A DNA stretch of 8,558 nucleotides from Flavobacteriales bacterium (GTDB lineage: Bacteria > Bacteroidota > Bacteroidia > Flavobacteriales > Flavobacteriaceae): positions 1-8,558 of the forward strand of contig JAMONI010000256.1 in the NCBI GenBank assembly GCA_027065935.1, in the 5' to 3' direction. Shown here one piece after another: positions 1 through 7,601 of this stretch. The notes under the pieces are model-generated. The model ran no database searches and was not told the DNA's origin. It saw only the letters and a list, made by a program, of their open reading frames with translations. The stretch's first letter is position 1, and the number at the start of each line of letters is the position of its first letter. Made by a program: the position numbers and the translations under genes.

Positions 1-648
1 AATTACATCTTTGGGTGAAGACCAACCGCTCAATTTTCCGGTGAGTTTTACGCCGATAAGTTTGGGCCATTTCAGTTCCCAAGGCATATCCGCCATAGCG
101 TCCACCGCATCGGCTCCGCCTACGCCAATGGCCACCATACCCAATCCGCCCGCATTGGGGGTATGCGAATCGGTGCCTATCATCATTCCGCCGGGAAAAG
201 CATAATTTTCCAACACCACTTGATGGATGATGCCCGCACCGGGTTTCCAAAAATCAATGCCGTATTTGCGTGAAGCCGATTCCAAAAAGTTAAACACTTC
301 GTTATTGCGGTTCAGGGCTTCCTGCAGGTCCTTACTTGCTCCCATGTAGGCTTGAATCAAATGATCCAAGTGGACGGAAGTAGGAAGGGCTACCTTGTCT
401 TTACCGGCCAACATAAACTGGAGCAAGGCCATTTGTGCCGTTGCGTCCTGCATGGCCACCCGGTCCACGCGAAATTTGACGTAATCTTCGGCCCTCTTAT
501 AAGCCCGGTCGGGCATACCTTGCCAAAGGTGGCTATATAAAATCTTTTCGCTCAATGTCATCGGCCTTCCTAAAATCTCGCGGGCCTTGTTCACCCGTTC
601 GGGCATTCGTTCGTACACTTTTTTTATCATGTCGAGGTTCTTAACCAT
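1..648 (-). CDS. acn: Aconitate hydratase (aconitase), N-terminal part, cut by window edge
   Basis: Interconverts citrate and isocitrate in the TCA cycle using a 4Fe-4S cluster; cytoplasmic. The minus strand reads open from an ATG at 648-646 to the edge, 216 codons beginning [20 protein letters not shown]. Family motifs are clear: DATAQMA (68-74), TSVHLDH (90-96), [15 protein letters not shown] (140-154), [10 protein letters not shown] (159-168). Active-site residues of mitochondrial aconitase, as I recall them (Gln72, Asp100, His101, His147, Asp165, Ser166, His167), all appear here at a constant offset of five: Q67, D95, H96, H142, D160, S161, H162. This supports the mitochondrial-like aconitase class over the AcnA/IRP or AcnB classes. 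The cluster-binding cysteines and the swivel domain lie beyond the window. It is divergent from hflX and has a candidate promoter just upstream. Identity is very secure; the start is well supported because the next upstream sequence is AT-rich non-coding DNA. Confidence 0.96.
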   Translation of the reverse strand, partial: MVKNLDMIKKVYERMPERVNKAREILGRPMTLSEKILYSHLWQGMPDRAYKRAEDYVKFRVDRVAMQDATAQMALLQFMLAGKDKVALPTSVHLDHLIQAYMGASKDLQEALNRNNEVFNFLESASRKYGIDFWKPGAGIIHQVVLENYAFPGGMMIGTDSHTPNAGGLGMVAIGVGGADAVDAMADMPWELKWPKLIGVKLTGKLSGWSSPKDVI

Positions 649-665
649 AATTTCCAAATTTTCTT

Positions 666-697
666 CAAATTTAAAGCTTTTATTTATTTTCCGCAAG
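666..697 (-). promoter_or_regulatory. Candidate Bacteroidota-type promoter for aconitase
   Basis: On the minus strand, TAAATTTG (plus positions 673-666) matches the Bacteroidota -7 consensus TAnnTTTG. A TTG (696-694) lies 20 bases further upstream, which is the usual spacing for the -33 element. The implied transcript starts roughly ten bases before the ATG, giving a very short leader. This is pattern matching only. Confidence 0.5.
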
Positions 698-767
698 AAA
701 TCAAATAAATATCAACAAAAAAAGCCTTTAGGTAAAATGTTTTTAAACAAACCCGTTAAATAAGTCG

Positions 768-775
768 TATTTTTG
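768..775 (+). promoter_or_regulatory. Possible upstream -7 element toward hflX
   Basis: TATTTTTG matches the TAnnTTTG consensus on the plus strand. No TTTG or TTG is found at the expected distance upstream, and the region is so T-rich that a chance match is quite possible. If used, it would give hflX a leader of about 75 bases that includes the inverted repeat at 802-822. Confidence 0.2.
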
Positions 776-801
776 TTTATTTTTTAATCGTGATATTTTT
801 T

Positions 802-822
802 GTGCCGGCTTTATTTTGGCAC
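802..822. repeat. Short inverted repeat GTGCC-N11-GGCAC
   Basis: GTGCC at 802-806 is the reverse complement of GGCAC at 818-822, with an 11-base spacer. The right arm overlaps the -24-like part of the hflX promoter. It could be an operator half-site pair or a chance dyad; the arms are only five bases, with one possible extra T:G pair outside. Confidence 0.3.
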
Positions 823-841
823 GTAAATTGGTATATCTTTG
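814..841 (+). promoter_or_regulatory. Candidate composite promoter of hflX
   Basis: TATCTTTG at 834-841 is a perfect match to the TAnnTTTG -7 motif of Bacteroidota housekeeping promoters. TTTG at 815-818 lies 15 bases upstream, shorter than the usual 19-20 bases. The same stretch also resembles a sigma-54 site: TTGGCACG at 816-823 followed after four bases by TTGG at 828-831, with the GG and expected GC elements at correct spacing but the last C replaced by G. Transcription would begin in the mid-840s, a short distance before the proposed TTG start at 858. Confidence 0.45.
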
Positions 842-857
842 CAAAAAAATCCGAGCA

Positions 858-2018
858 TTGATTGAAAACAAATTATTTGATTCGAAACCCGAAAAGGCCG
901 TGTTGGTGGGTTTGGTCACGCCTCGTCAAAGCAAAGAAAAGGTAAAAGAATATTTGGACGAATTGGAGTTTCTCGTTAAAACGGCCGGTGGCGAGACGGT
1001 GAAGCGTTTCGTTCAAAAACTGCAAGCGCCTCATCCCAAGACCTTTGTAGGGAAAGGCAAATTGGACGAAATCAAAAATTACGTTGAGCGGCACGGGGTG
1101 GACACGGTAGTCTTTGACGACGAATTGAGTCCTTCGCAACAATTTCAGCTTGAAAAAGAGTTAAAGGCAAAGATTCTTGACCGGACCACCTTGATTTTGG
1201 ATATTTTTGCCATGCGGGCCCAAACGGCTCACGCCCGGACGCAAGTGGAATTGGCCCAATACGAATATCTGCTTCCACGCCTTAAGGGGATGTGGACCCA
1301 CTTGGAACGGCAACGTGGCGGTATCGGAATGCGCGGACCGGGAGAACGCGAAATCGAGACCGACCGCCGTATCGTACAAAAACGCATTTCGGATTTAAAA
1401 AAGAAATTGGCCAAAATCGACCGGCAAAAGCAAACGCAACGTTCTAACCGGGGCAAATTGGTTCGCGTAGCATTGGTCGGATATACAAATGTAGGAAAGT
1501 CCACACTGATGAACACTTTGGCCAAGGCGGGGGTGTTTGCCGAAAATAAACTATTTGCCACCTTGGACACCAAAGTGGACAAAATTCAGATTGGAAATTT
1601 ATCTTTTTTGCTGAGCGACACCGTAGGATTTATCCGGAAATTGCCCACACAGCTCATCGAATCGTTCAAATCCACTTTGGATGAAATCCGCGAGTCGGAC
1701 ATTTTGCTTCACGTGGCCGACGCATCGCATCCCGATTTTGAAGAACAAATCGACACGGTCAACGAAACCCTACACGAGATCGGCGCCGGCGAAAAACCGG
1801 TGATTTTGGCACTTAATAAAATCGATTTGATTGATGACGGTAAAACCAAACAGCTCACCAACATTTTCAAGCGCCATAAATACCCCGTAGTGTTTATTTC
1901 GGCCGAAAAAAAGACGAATTTAGACGATTTAAAACGAGTTTTGTACAAGGAAGTAAGAAAAATTCACGTAAAGCGGTATCCGAAAAACGACTTTTTATAT
2001 CCCGATTTGGAATTTTAA
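858..2018 (+). CDS. hflX: GTPase HflX, ribosome-associated
   Basis: A GTP/ATP-binding protein that, in studied bacteria, binds the 50S subunit and splits stalled or hibernating ribosomes. From the start chosen here it has 386 residues: an N-terminal HflX domain, the family motif GMRGPGE at 157-163 after a basic/helical linker, then a TRAFAC GTPase domain with G1 GYTNVGKST (208-216), a G2-region FATLD (233-237), G3 DTVGF (254-258), G4 NKID (320-323) and G5 SAEK (348-351). All nucleotide-binding motifs are intact. The frame is open from a TTG at 816, but that TTG is part of a promoter-like element, and the 14 extra residues do not look like the family N terminus. TTG at 858 gives MIENKLFDSKPEKAVLVGL, with A-rich sequence before it. 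It is divergent from aconitase and followed after 45 bases by the polysaccharide genes, which are functionally unrelated. Product is certain; start is less so. Confidence 0.93.
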   Translation: MIENKLFDSKPEKAVLVGLVTPRQSKEKVKEYLDELEFLVKTAGGETVKRFVQKLQAPHPKTFVGKGKLDEIKNYVERHGVDTVVFDDELSPSQQFQLEKELKAKILDRTTLILDIFAMRAQTAHARTQVELAQYEYLLPRLKGMWTHLERQRGGIGMRGPGEREIETDRRIVQKRISDLKKKLAKIDRQKQTQRSNRGKLVRVALVGYTNVGKSTLMNTLAKAGVFAENKLFATLDTKVDKIQIGNLSFLLSDTVGFIRKLPTQLIESFKSTLDEIRESDILLHVADASHPDFEEQIDTVNETLHEIGAGEKPVILALNKIDLIDDGKTKQLTNIFKRHKYPVVFISAEKKTNLDDLKRVLYKEVRKIHVKRYPKNDFLYPDLEF

Positions 2019-2020
2019 GT

Positions 2021-2028
2021 TAAATTTG
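2021..2028 (+). promoter_or_regulatory. Candidate promoter -7 element before the polysaccharide operon
   Basis: TAAATTTG lies three bases after the hflX stop and is identical to the -7 element proposed for aconitase. It fits TAnnTTTG and would start a transcript with a leader of about 30 bases before the ATG at 2064. A -33 element is not clear: the nearest TTTG (2006-2009) is only 11 bases upstream. No terminator-like hairpin is visible between hflX and this gene, so read-through from hflX also remains possible. Confidence 0.35.
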
Positions 2029-2063
2029 CTCGAATTTATTACATCAACAGACAGTTCGCCGAT

Positions 2064-2831
2064 ATGAAAAAAATATGGATACTTTCGATTTCGTTCCTCT
2101 TTTTACAAGCCTGCGTGCCGGCCAAAAAGCTCGTCTATTTGCAAGACGACGGCAGTACGCCCGAAAAGTTGGCGCATACGGAATACCGTTTCAAGCCCAA
2201 CGATTTGATTTATGTTCGCATTAAAACCCGGGAGCCCAAAATGAACGAGTTGTTCGGCGGAAAAGACAATATCAACTTGACGTCGGGAAGCAATTTATAT
2301 TTTCAAACCAATCAAGTAAACCGGGAAGGCTTTATCGAACTGCCGTTGATAGGAAAAATTCAAGTATCGGGCAAGACCGCCGGAGAAATCAAAACGCAAA
2401 TCGAAAACATTTTGCTGGCGGGATTTTTCAAGAACAAACAGGACTTTTACGTGGTGGTAAAACCCGCAGGCATCAACGTTACCGTTTTGGGTGAAGTAAA
2501 CAACCCCGGGTCCGTCAATTTGTTAAAAGAAAACCCCAACGTATTGGAAGCCATTGCACAGAGCGGTGAAATCAAACTCACCGGCGACCGGACCGAAGTC
2601 ATGATTATCCGGCAAAAACCCGACGGCACACGGGAAATCGATTATCTGGACCTCACCCGGCGCGAAGTTATGAACTCGCCTTATTTTTATTTGGAAAATA
2701 ACGACATCGTTTACGTAAAACCGCTTCCTCAAAAATCATTGGGTACGGGGACAACTTTGGTTAACACCATATCCACCCTGATGGGGCTCACTTCGTTTCT
2801 CATATCAATATATTTGTTAACCGCAAAATAA
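2064..2831 (+). CDS. Wza-like polysaccharide export lipoprotein (outer membrane)
   Basis: Predicted outer-membrane component that carries capsule or exopolysaccharide out of the cell. The 255-residue protein opens with a lipoprotein signal: KK, a hydrophobic stretch at about 4-14, and LQAC with the lipidated cysteine at 17. A Poly_export (Wza/BexD/KpsD) domain spans about 40-134, with YRFKPNDLIYVRI (41-53) and IELPLIGKIQVSGKT (91-105). An SLBB-type domain follows at about 138-185 (VTVLGEVNNPGSV), closed by ENNDIVYVKP (211-220). The hydrophobic C terminus (about 232-253) is short and could be the membrane-spanning helix that forms the outer pore in Wza. It is shorter than E. coli Wza (about 380 residues), as expected for a version with fewer SLBB repeats. 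It is first of five closely packed genes and lies 4 bases before its expected partner, the Wzc-like kinase. Confidence 0.92.
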   Translation: MKKIWILSISFLFLQACVPAKKLVYLQDDGSTPEKLAHTEYRFKPNDLIYVRIKTREPKMNELFGGKDNINLTSGSNLYFQTNQVNREGFIELPLIGKIQVSGKTAGEIKTQIENILLAGFFKNKQDFYVVVKPAGINVTVLGEVNNPGSVNLLKENPNVLEAIAQSGEIKLTGDRTEVMIIRQKPDGTREIDYLDLTRREVMNSPYFYLENNDIVYVKPLPQKSLGTGTTLVNTISTLMGLTSFLISIYLLTAK

Positions 2832-2835
2832 CCTT

Positions 2836-5337
2836 ATGGAAAAAAACGACAGCCATAAATTACTGTTCGAAGACCTGATTAATATAAAACTCATCATATT
2901 CCAAATCTTAAAATTTTGGAAGGTTTACGTAGCGGTTCTTTTGATATTCCTGTGGATTGCCTACGAATACAACAAGCGCCAGGAAAACATCTACGAGTTG
3001 GATGCCCTCATCAGCGTTAAGGACGAACAAAATCCCTTTTTCACCACCAACATGAGCTTGGTTTTTAACTGGGGAGGCCCCAGTGACAAGGTTAACACCA
3101 TCATGACCGTTTTTAAATCCCGCCGGCACAACGAAAAAGTGGTCAAACAATTAAAATTTTACATCCGGTATTACGAAAAAGGCAAATATTACGACATCGA
3201 CCTTTACGGAAAAATTCCTTTCGAGGTGGATTTAAATCCGGGTGCATTCCAAGCCGTAGGCATTCCGTTTCAGGTGCGCTTTCTCTCGGACGACACCTTT
3301 GAACTTTCCTATCGTTTGGATGAAAAAACCGAGAAAATCAAACTGTATAACTACGAAACCGAAACGTCACGAATCATTTCCGCCGCCGACATCCCCGCTT
3401 CGTTTTCCAAAACATACCAAACCGGTGAAAAAATCGAAACCCCGCTATTTCAAGGAACCGTTAAACGCTTGAAAGACCGGCCCCTGCAAACGGAAAAGAA
3501 TTATTATTTCAAATTTTCGGATTTTCACGCCACGGTCAACGCCTACCGAAACGTTTTCGTGGACAATTACAAGAACAACACGTCGATGATCGTGTTGAAA
3601 CGCAAAGGAAAAAATCCGCTCAAAATTCAAGATTACCTCAATACGTCCATCCGTATTTTACAGGAAAAATTATTGCGCGACAAAAACAGTTTTGCCACCA
3701 ATACCATACGGTTTATCGATTCCACGTTGGTTTATTTAAAAGCCGACTTAAAACAATCCGGACTAAAACTTCAAGAATTCCAAAAAAAACGCAAGGAATT
3801 CGCCCTCGATAATCCGTCGGCCAGTCTTTACAGCCAATTATTGGAACTCGACAAAGAAAAATCTCTGTTGGAAACCCAACGCCTGTATTACGAATCCTTG
3901 TTAGATTATTTGCGAACCAACCAATTGACCCGCATACCTTCCCCTTCCATAGCGGGCATCGACGACCCGATGGTAATACAAAATACCAAAAAACTCACCG
4001 AACTCTCGTTGCAGCGCGAAGAATTGAAAAAAATGCTCAACACCGGCTCAATCGCTATGGAAGAACTGGACACCCAAATCGAAAATATTAAAGAAGTGCT
4101 TACGGGCAACATTCGTTCGGCAATGAACAACCTCCAACGCCAAATGATGTTTGTGCAACAAAAAATCAACGTCTTGGAAAGCAAACTCAATCAACTGCCC
4201 GCCGAAATCAAACAATTTATCGACCTCAAACGGGAATTTAAAATAAAGGACGAAATTTACAGTTATCTGCTTCAAAAACGCAACGAAGTCAACATCGTTA
4301 AAGCGTCCAACCAGTCCAACCTCAAAGTATTGGACGAAGCCAAATATACCGGACAAGGTCCCATCGCCCCCAAAAAGAGCGTTAATTACTTGGCGGCCTT
4401 AATGTTGGCCATCTTTCTTCCCACCCTGTTGTTAGTAATCAAAATCTTAAACGACGACACGATCAAAGACGAAACCGAAGTCAAAAAAATAACATCAATC
4501 AACATCCTGGGCATCATTTTCCATTACGATTCCAACAACATGATGCCGGTTTTGAAAGAATCCGTCGGTAGCCGGCTGCGTGAAGCCTTCAGCATCCTGA
4601 GAACAAACATACGGCTGATGCTCCCCCCCCTCAAAAAAGACGGAAAAACCATCTTGGTCACCTCCACCGTGTCGGGCGAAGGAAAAACCTTCATCTCAAG
4701 CAACCTGGCCGCAATCAATGCCATGAGCAAACAAAAAACCATCCTCTTGGAATTCGACATTCGCAAACCCAAATCGCACAAATATTTCGGTTTGGACAAA
4801 AACAAAATCGGACTGATCGATTTCATCGAAAACAAATCCTTACAAGCCGCCCAAGTCATCTTCCCCACCGGCATAGAAAACCTCGATATTATCCTCGCCG
4901 GCAAAAACGCCACTTCCATCAAAAAAGAAATCGCCGGTATTTTGGAAGACAAACGAATTGCCGAACTTATGGAAACCCTCAAACAAAAATACGACTACAT
5001 CTTCATCGACACCCCGCCCATCGGTTTGGTACCCGACACCTTGATACTAAACCAATACGCCGACCTTATGCTCTACGTGGTCAAGGAAGGCTACAGCAAA
5101 CGTTCTTACCTGCACGTGCTGAACGAATACCTCAACAAAAAACTCATCGACAAGGTGGGCATCGTATATAACAATTACAAAATCGACATTATCAAAAAAT
5201 ACGTGTATCACAGCAAATACACCTACGCGTATGCCAAAGACGGCTATAACATTTACACCGTCAAACGCGGAAATGTGTTTACCAAATTAATTTACAAGAT
5301 TAAAAACCTTATCACAAAATGGCGCAAGAAAATATAG
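2836..5337 (+). CDS. Wzc-like polysaccharide co-polymerase and tyrosine kinase (Wzz + BY-kinase)
   Basis: Inner-membrane protein predicted to control chain length and couple polymerisation to export through Wza, by cycles of tyrosine autophosphorylation. Of 833 residues, a first membrane segment lies at about 29-44 and a second at about 516-536; the long periplasmic part between them includes a Wzz-type region and helical, coiled-coil-like stretches at about 295-480. The cytoplasmic kinase follows: [10 protein letters not shown] (582-591), Walker [10 protein letters not shown] (610-618), Walker A' LLEFDIRKP (637-645), Walker B YIFIDTPP (721-728). The C terminus carries a tyrosine cluster (Y789, 791, 795, 797, 799, 804, 807), the usual autophosphorylation tail, then a basic end. 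The first acid of the canonical Walker A' DxD is Glu here. A run of eight C at 4623-4630 lies in the linker before Walker A. No Wzb-like phosphatase gene is in the window. The stop overlaps the next start by 19 bases, suggesting translational coupling. Confidence 0.93.
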   Translation: MEKNDSHKLLFEDLINIKLIIFQILKFWKVYVAVLLIFLWIAYEYNKRQENIYELDALISVKDEQNPFFTTNMSLVFNWGGPSDKVNTIMTVFKSRRHNEKVVKQLKFYIRYYEKGKYYDIDLYGKIPFEVDLNPGAFQAVGIPFQVRFLSDDTFELSYRLDEKTEKIKLYNYETETSRIISAADIPASFSKTYQTGEKIETPLFQGTVKRLKDRPLQTEKNYYFKFSDFHATVNAYRNVFVDNYKNNTSMIVLKRKGKNPLKIQDYLNTSIRILQEKLLRDKNSFATNTIRFIDSTLVYLKADLKQSGLKLQEFQKKRKEFALDNPSASLYSQLLELDKEKSLLETQRLYYESLLDYLRTNQLTRIPSPSIAGIDDPMVIQNTKKLTELSLQREELKKMLNTGSIAMEELDTQIENIKEVLTGNIRSAMNNLQRQMMFVQQKINVLESKLNQLPAEIKQFIDLKREFKIKDEIYSYLLQKRNEVNIVKASNQSNLKVLDEAKYTGQGPIAPKKSVNYLAALMLAIFLPTLLLVIKILNDDTIKDETEVKKITSINILGIIFHYDSNNMMPVLKESVGSRLREAFSILRTNIRLMLPPLKKDGKTILVTSTVSGEGKTFISSNLAAINAMSKQKTILLEFDIRKPKSHKYFGLDKNKIGLIDFIENKSLQAAQVIFPTGIENLDIILAGKNATSIKKEIAGILEDKRIAELMETLKQKYDYIFIDTPPIGLVPDTLILNQYADLMLYVVKEGYSKRSYLHVLNEYLNKKLIDKVGIVYNNYKIDIIKKYVYHSKYTYAYAKDGYNIYTVKRGNVFTKLIYKIKNLITKWRKKI
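4623..4630 (+). repeat. C8 homopolymer inside the Wzc-like gene
   Basis: Eight consecutive C, followed after TC by six A (4633-4638), encode part of LPPLKK (residues 596-601), just before the kinase Walker A. Loss of one C would bring a stop at 4724-4726, removing the kinase domain but keeping the membrane and periplasmic parts. Gain of one C would read out of frame to a stop at 5169-5171. Confidence 0.7.
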
Positions 5338-6602
5338 CAATCATCGGACTGGGATATGTGGGACTGCCGTTGGCCGTGGAATTTGCAAAAAAATTTCCCG
5401 TAACCGGTTTCGACATCAACAAAGCAAGGGTGAACGAATTACGAAACGGAACGGACTCCACGCTCGAAGTGGAAAACACCGATTTACAAGCCGTTCTTAA
5501 AAAAAAACCGGACGATTCAAACGGTTTATTCATCACTTACCGTGCCGACGATTTATCCGGTGCCGACATCTACATCGTAACCGTTCCCACCCCCACCGAC
5601 CAATACAACCGGCCCGTTTTATCACCACTAAAAGAAGCCAGCAAAACCGTAGGAAAATATTTAAAACCGGGCAACATCGTCATTTACGAATCCACCGTTT
5701 ATCCCGGACTAACCGAAGAAGTGTGCGTCCCCATTTTACAACAAAACTCGGGTCTGACGTTGAACAAAGACTTTTTTGTAGGCTACTCCCCCGAACGTAT
5801 CAATCCCGGCGACAAAAAACACCGCCTGACCAATATCACCAAAGTTACCTCCGGCTCCACACCCGAAACCGCCCGGAAAATCGACCAATTGTACAGGACC
5901 ATTATTAAGGAAACCCACTTGGCACCATCCATCAAAGTGGCCGAAGCCGCCAAAGTAATCGAAAACGCCCAACGGGATATCAACATCGCTTTTGTGAACG
6001 AATTAGCCAAAATCTTTAATCTGTTGAATATCGACACAATGGACGTATTGGACGCCGCCGCCACCAAATGGAACTTTTTGAAATTCACCCCCGGACTGGT
6101 GGGCGGACACTGCATCGGGGTGGACCCGTTTTATCTGGCCCAAAAAGCGCAAGAGGTAGGCTATCATCCCGAAATTATCCTAGCCGGAAGGCGAATGAAC
6201 GACGGAATGGGCAGATATGTAGCCGCCGAAACCGTCAAACTGATGATTCAACACGACATTCCCGTCAAAAACAGTAAGGTCCTGGTCTTGGGAATCACCT
6301 TCAAAGAAAACACGCCCGACATACGTAACACGCGCGTGGTGGACGTAATTGACGAACTCAAAACCTACGGCATTCGCGTGGACGTGTTCGACCCCTGGGC
6401 CGACCCCAACGAAGTATCAGAAGAATACCAGTTGAAATTAATCGATGACCCCGAAAAAAACGCACCCTACGACGGCATTATCCTGGCGGTGGCCCACAAA
6501 GAATTTCTCCGCTTGAATTTCGAACGGCTGAAAACCGCCCGGGGAGTAATCTACGACGTAAAATCCTTTTTGCCTCGCAATCTTGTCACCAAACGCCTTT
6601 AA
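5319..6602 (+). CDS. tviB: UDP-N-acetylglucosamine 6-dehydrogenase, TviB/WbpO type
   Basis: Oxidises C6 of a UDP-N-acetylhexosamine to the carboxylate with two NAD+, most likely UDP-GlcNAc to UDP-GlcNAcA; cytoplasmic. The 427 residues show the full UDP-sugar dehydrogenase plan: NAD-binding GLGYVG (10-15), TVPTP (88-92), YESTVYPG (123-130), [14 protein letters not shown] (155-168), KVIENAQRD (212-220) with the conserved Lys and Asn, the catalytic cysteine C265 in GGHCIGVDP (262-270), and the C-terminal UDP-binding domain with [12 protein letters not shown] (328-339). Wording of these motifs matches Salmonella TviB, as I recall its sequence, more closely than UDP-glucose dehydrogenases. The neighbouring TviC-like epimerase supports the assignment. 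UDP-GalNAc (WbpO-like) or UDP-ManNAc (WecC-like) as substrate cannot be excluded from sequence alone. It starts inside the end of the kinase gene and ends 3 bases before the epimerase. Confidence 0.9.
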   Translation: MAQENIAIIGLGYVGLPLAVEFAKKFPVTGFDINKARVNELRNGTDSTLEVENTDLQAVLKKKPDDSNGLFITYRADDLSGADIYIVTVPTPTDQYNRPVLSPLKEASKTVGKYLKPGNIVIYESTVYPGLTEEVCVPILQQNSGLTLNKDFFVGYSPERINPGDKKHRLTNITKVTSGSTPETARKIDQLYRTIIKETHLAPSIKVAEAAKVIENAQRDINIAFVNELAKIFNLLNIDTMDVLDAAATKWNFLKFTPGLVGGHCIGVDPFYLAQKAQEVGYHPEIILAGRRMNDGMGRYVAAETVKLMIQHDIPVKNSKVLVLGITFKENTPDIRNTRVVDVIDELKTYGIRVDVFDPWADPNEVSEEYQLKLIDDPEKNAPYDGIILAVAHKEFLRLNFERLKTARGVIYDVKSFLPRNLVTKRL

Positions 6603-6605
6603 TGT

Positions 6606-7601
6606 ATGTACAAACGACGATTTCACAACGAAGATTTACAAGCTTACACCTTTTTAGTCACCGGCGGCGCCGGATTCATCGGCTCGCATATCGTGGAATA
6701 TTTGCTTACGCACAAAGCCGGTAAAGTTATCGTATTGGATAACCTTTCCACCGGTTCAAAAAAAAACGTCGAACTTTTTATCAATCATCCCGCTTACGAA
6801 TTTATTGAAGGCGACATAAGAGACAAAGATTTGGTTCAATCCTTGGTCAACCAATCGGATTTCGTATCCCATCAAGCGGCATTAGGGTCGGTACCCCGGT
6901 CCATCAAAGATCCGCTAACCACTAACGACGTAAATATCACCGGATTTCTCAACGTGCTGAACGCCGTCAAAAATGCCCCCAAAACCCGTCGAATGGTGTA
7001 TGCGGCCTCGAGTTCCACTTACGGCGACAGCCAAGAACTACCCAAAGTGGAAGACCGCACGGGAAACCCCTTGTCGCCTTATGCGGTAACCAAGTTGGTA
7101 AACGAACTCTACGCCCGGGTGTTCGGGCAATTATACGACACCGACACCGTCGGGTTGCGATACTTCAATGTTTTCGGCCCCCGGCAAAACCCCGAAGGTC
7201 CTTATGCGGCCGTAATTCCTTTATTCATTTCGGCTTCGGTCAAAGGCCAAAATCCCGTCATTCACGGCGACGGTATGCAAACCCGCGATTTTACTTATGT
7301 GGAAAACGCCGTGCAAGCCAACATCAAAGCCTTCTTTGCCGGTCCCGAAGTCAAAAATCAAGTGTTTAACATCGCCGCCGGCCGGAGAACTTCTCTGTTG
7401 GACTTGATACGGATTATTGAAAAAATCTCGGGACGAACATTAACGCCCCGCCACACCGGCCCGCGCCCCGGCGACGTACGCGATTCTTTGGCGGATATTT
7501 CCAAGGCCCGGAAACTTTTGGGCTATGACGACATTGTCCCGTTAGAAGAAGGCTTGCAACATACCTATGAATATTTCAAGCAACATGCAAACGAAATATA
7601 A
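6606..7601 (+). CDS. tviC: UDP-N-acetylglucosaminuronate 4-epimerase, TviC/WbpP type (extended SDR)
   Basis: NAD-dependent inversion at C4 of a UDP-N-acetylated sugar, most likely UDP-GlcNAcA to UDP-GalNAcA. It is a 331-residue extended short-chain dehydrogenase: Rossmann motif TGGAGFIG (19-26), LDNLSTG (44-50), HQAALGSVPRS (89-99), the Ser/Thr cluster AASSSTYGD (133-141), catalytic YxxxK at Y159 and K163 (SPYAVTK), RYFNVFGPRQNP (185-196) and GDGMQTRDFTYV (221-232). The segment from HQAALGSVPRS to SPYAVTK closely follows TviC and the N-acetyl-preferring WbpP epimerases, rather than GalE. Directly downstream of the dehydrogenase in the same order as in the Vi antigen locus (TviB then TviC). 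Which of the N-acetylated forms, hexosamine or uronic acid, is the real substrate is inferred from context. An out-of-frame ATG at 6602 overlapping the previous stop is not the start. Confidence 0.9.
   Translation: MYKRRFHNEDLQAYTFLVTGGAGFIGSHIVEYLLTHKAGKVIVLDNLSTGSKKNVELFINHPAYEFIEGDIRDKDLVQSLVNQSDFVSHQAALGSVPRSIKDPLTTNDVNITGFLNVLNAVKNAPKTRRMVYAASSSTYGDSQELPKVEDRTGNPLSPYAVTKLVNELYARVFGQLYDTDTVGLRYFNVFGPRQNPEGPYAAVIPLFISASVKGQNPVIHGDGMQTRDFTYVENAVQANIKAFFAGPEVKNQVFNIAAGRRTSLLDLIRIIEKISGRTLTPRHTGPRPGDVRDSLADISKARKLLGYDDIVPLEEGLQHTYEYFKQHANEI

Noticed and set aside
11..540. Plus-strand open frames (11-205 and 352-540)
   Set aside because: They are antisense to aconitase, whose minus-strand reading has intact catalytic motifs; the plus-strand translations have no recognisable domain.
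649..857. Riboswitch or small RNA in the acn-hflX intergenic region
   Set aside because: Apart from the five-base dyad and promoter motifs, the region is AT-rich with no stable stem set or terminator that I can see.
4524..4982. Minus-strand open frame of 152 codons
   Set aside because: It lies wholly opposite the Wzc kinase domain, and its protein is a low-complexity serine/arginine/leucine-rich shadow with no start context or motif.
4632..5168. Second plus-strand frame free of stops across the kinase domain
   Set aside because: I traced it codon by codon and it is open for about 540 bases, but the product is an Arg/His/Pro-rich nonsense sequence caused by codon bias; it matters only as the +1 slippage product of the C8 tract.
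6602..6604. ATG overlapping the stop of the sugar dehydrogenase (TAATG)
   Set aside because: It is out of frame with the epimerase; the in-frame ATG is at 6606.
7567..7584. Upstream ATG as start of the hydroxyacid dehydrogenase
   Set aside because: It adds MNISSN before the typical N terminus and increases the overlap with the epimerase; ATG 7585 fits the family better, though the choice is not proven.
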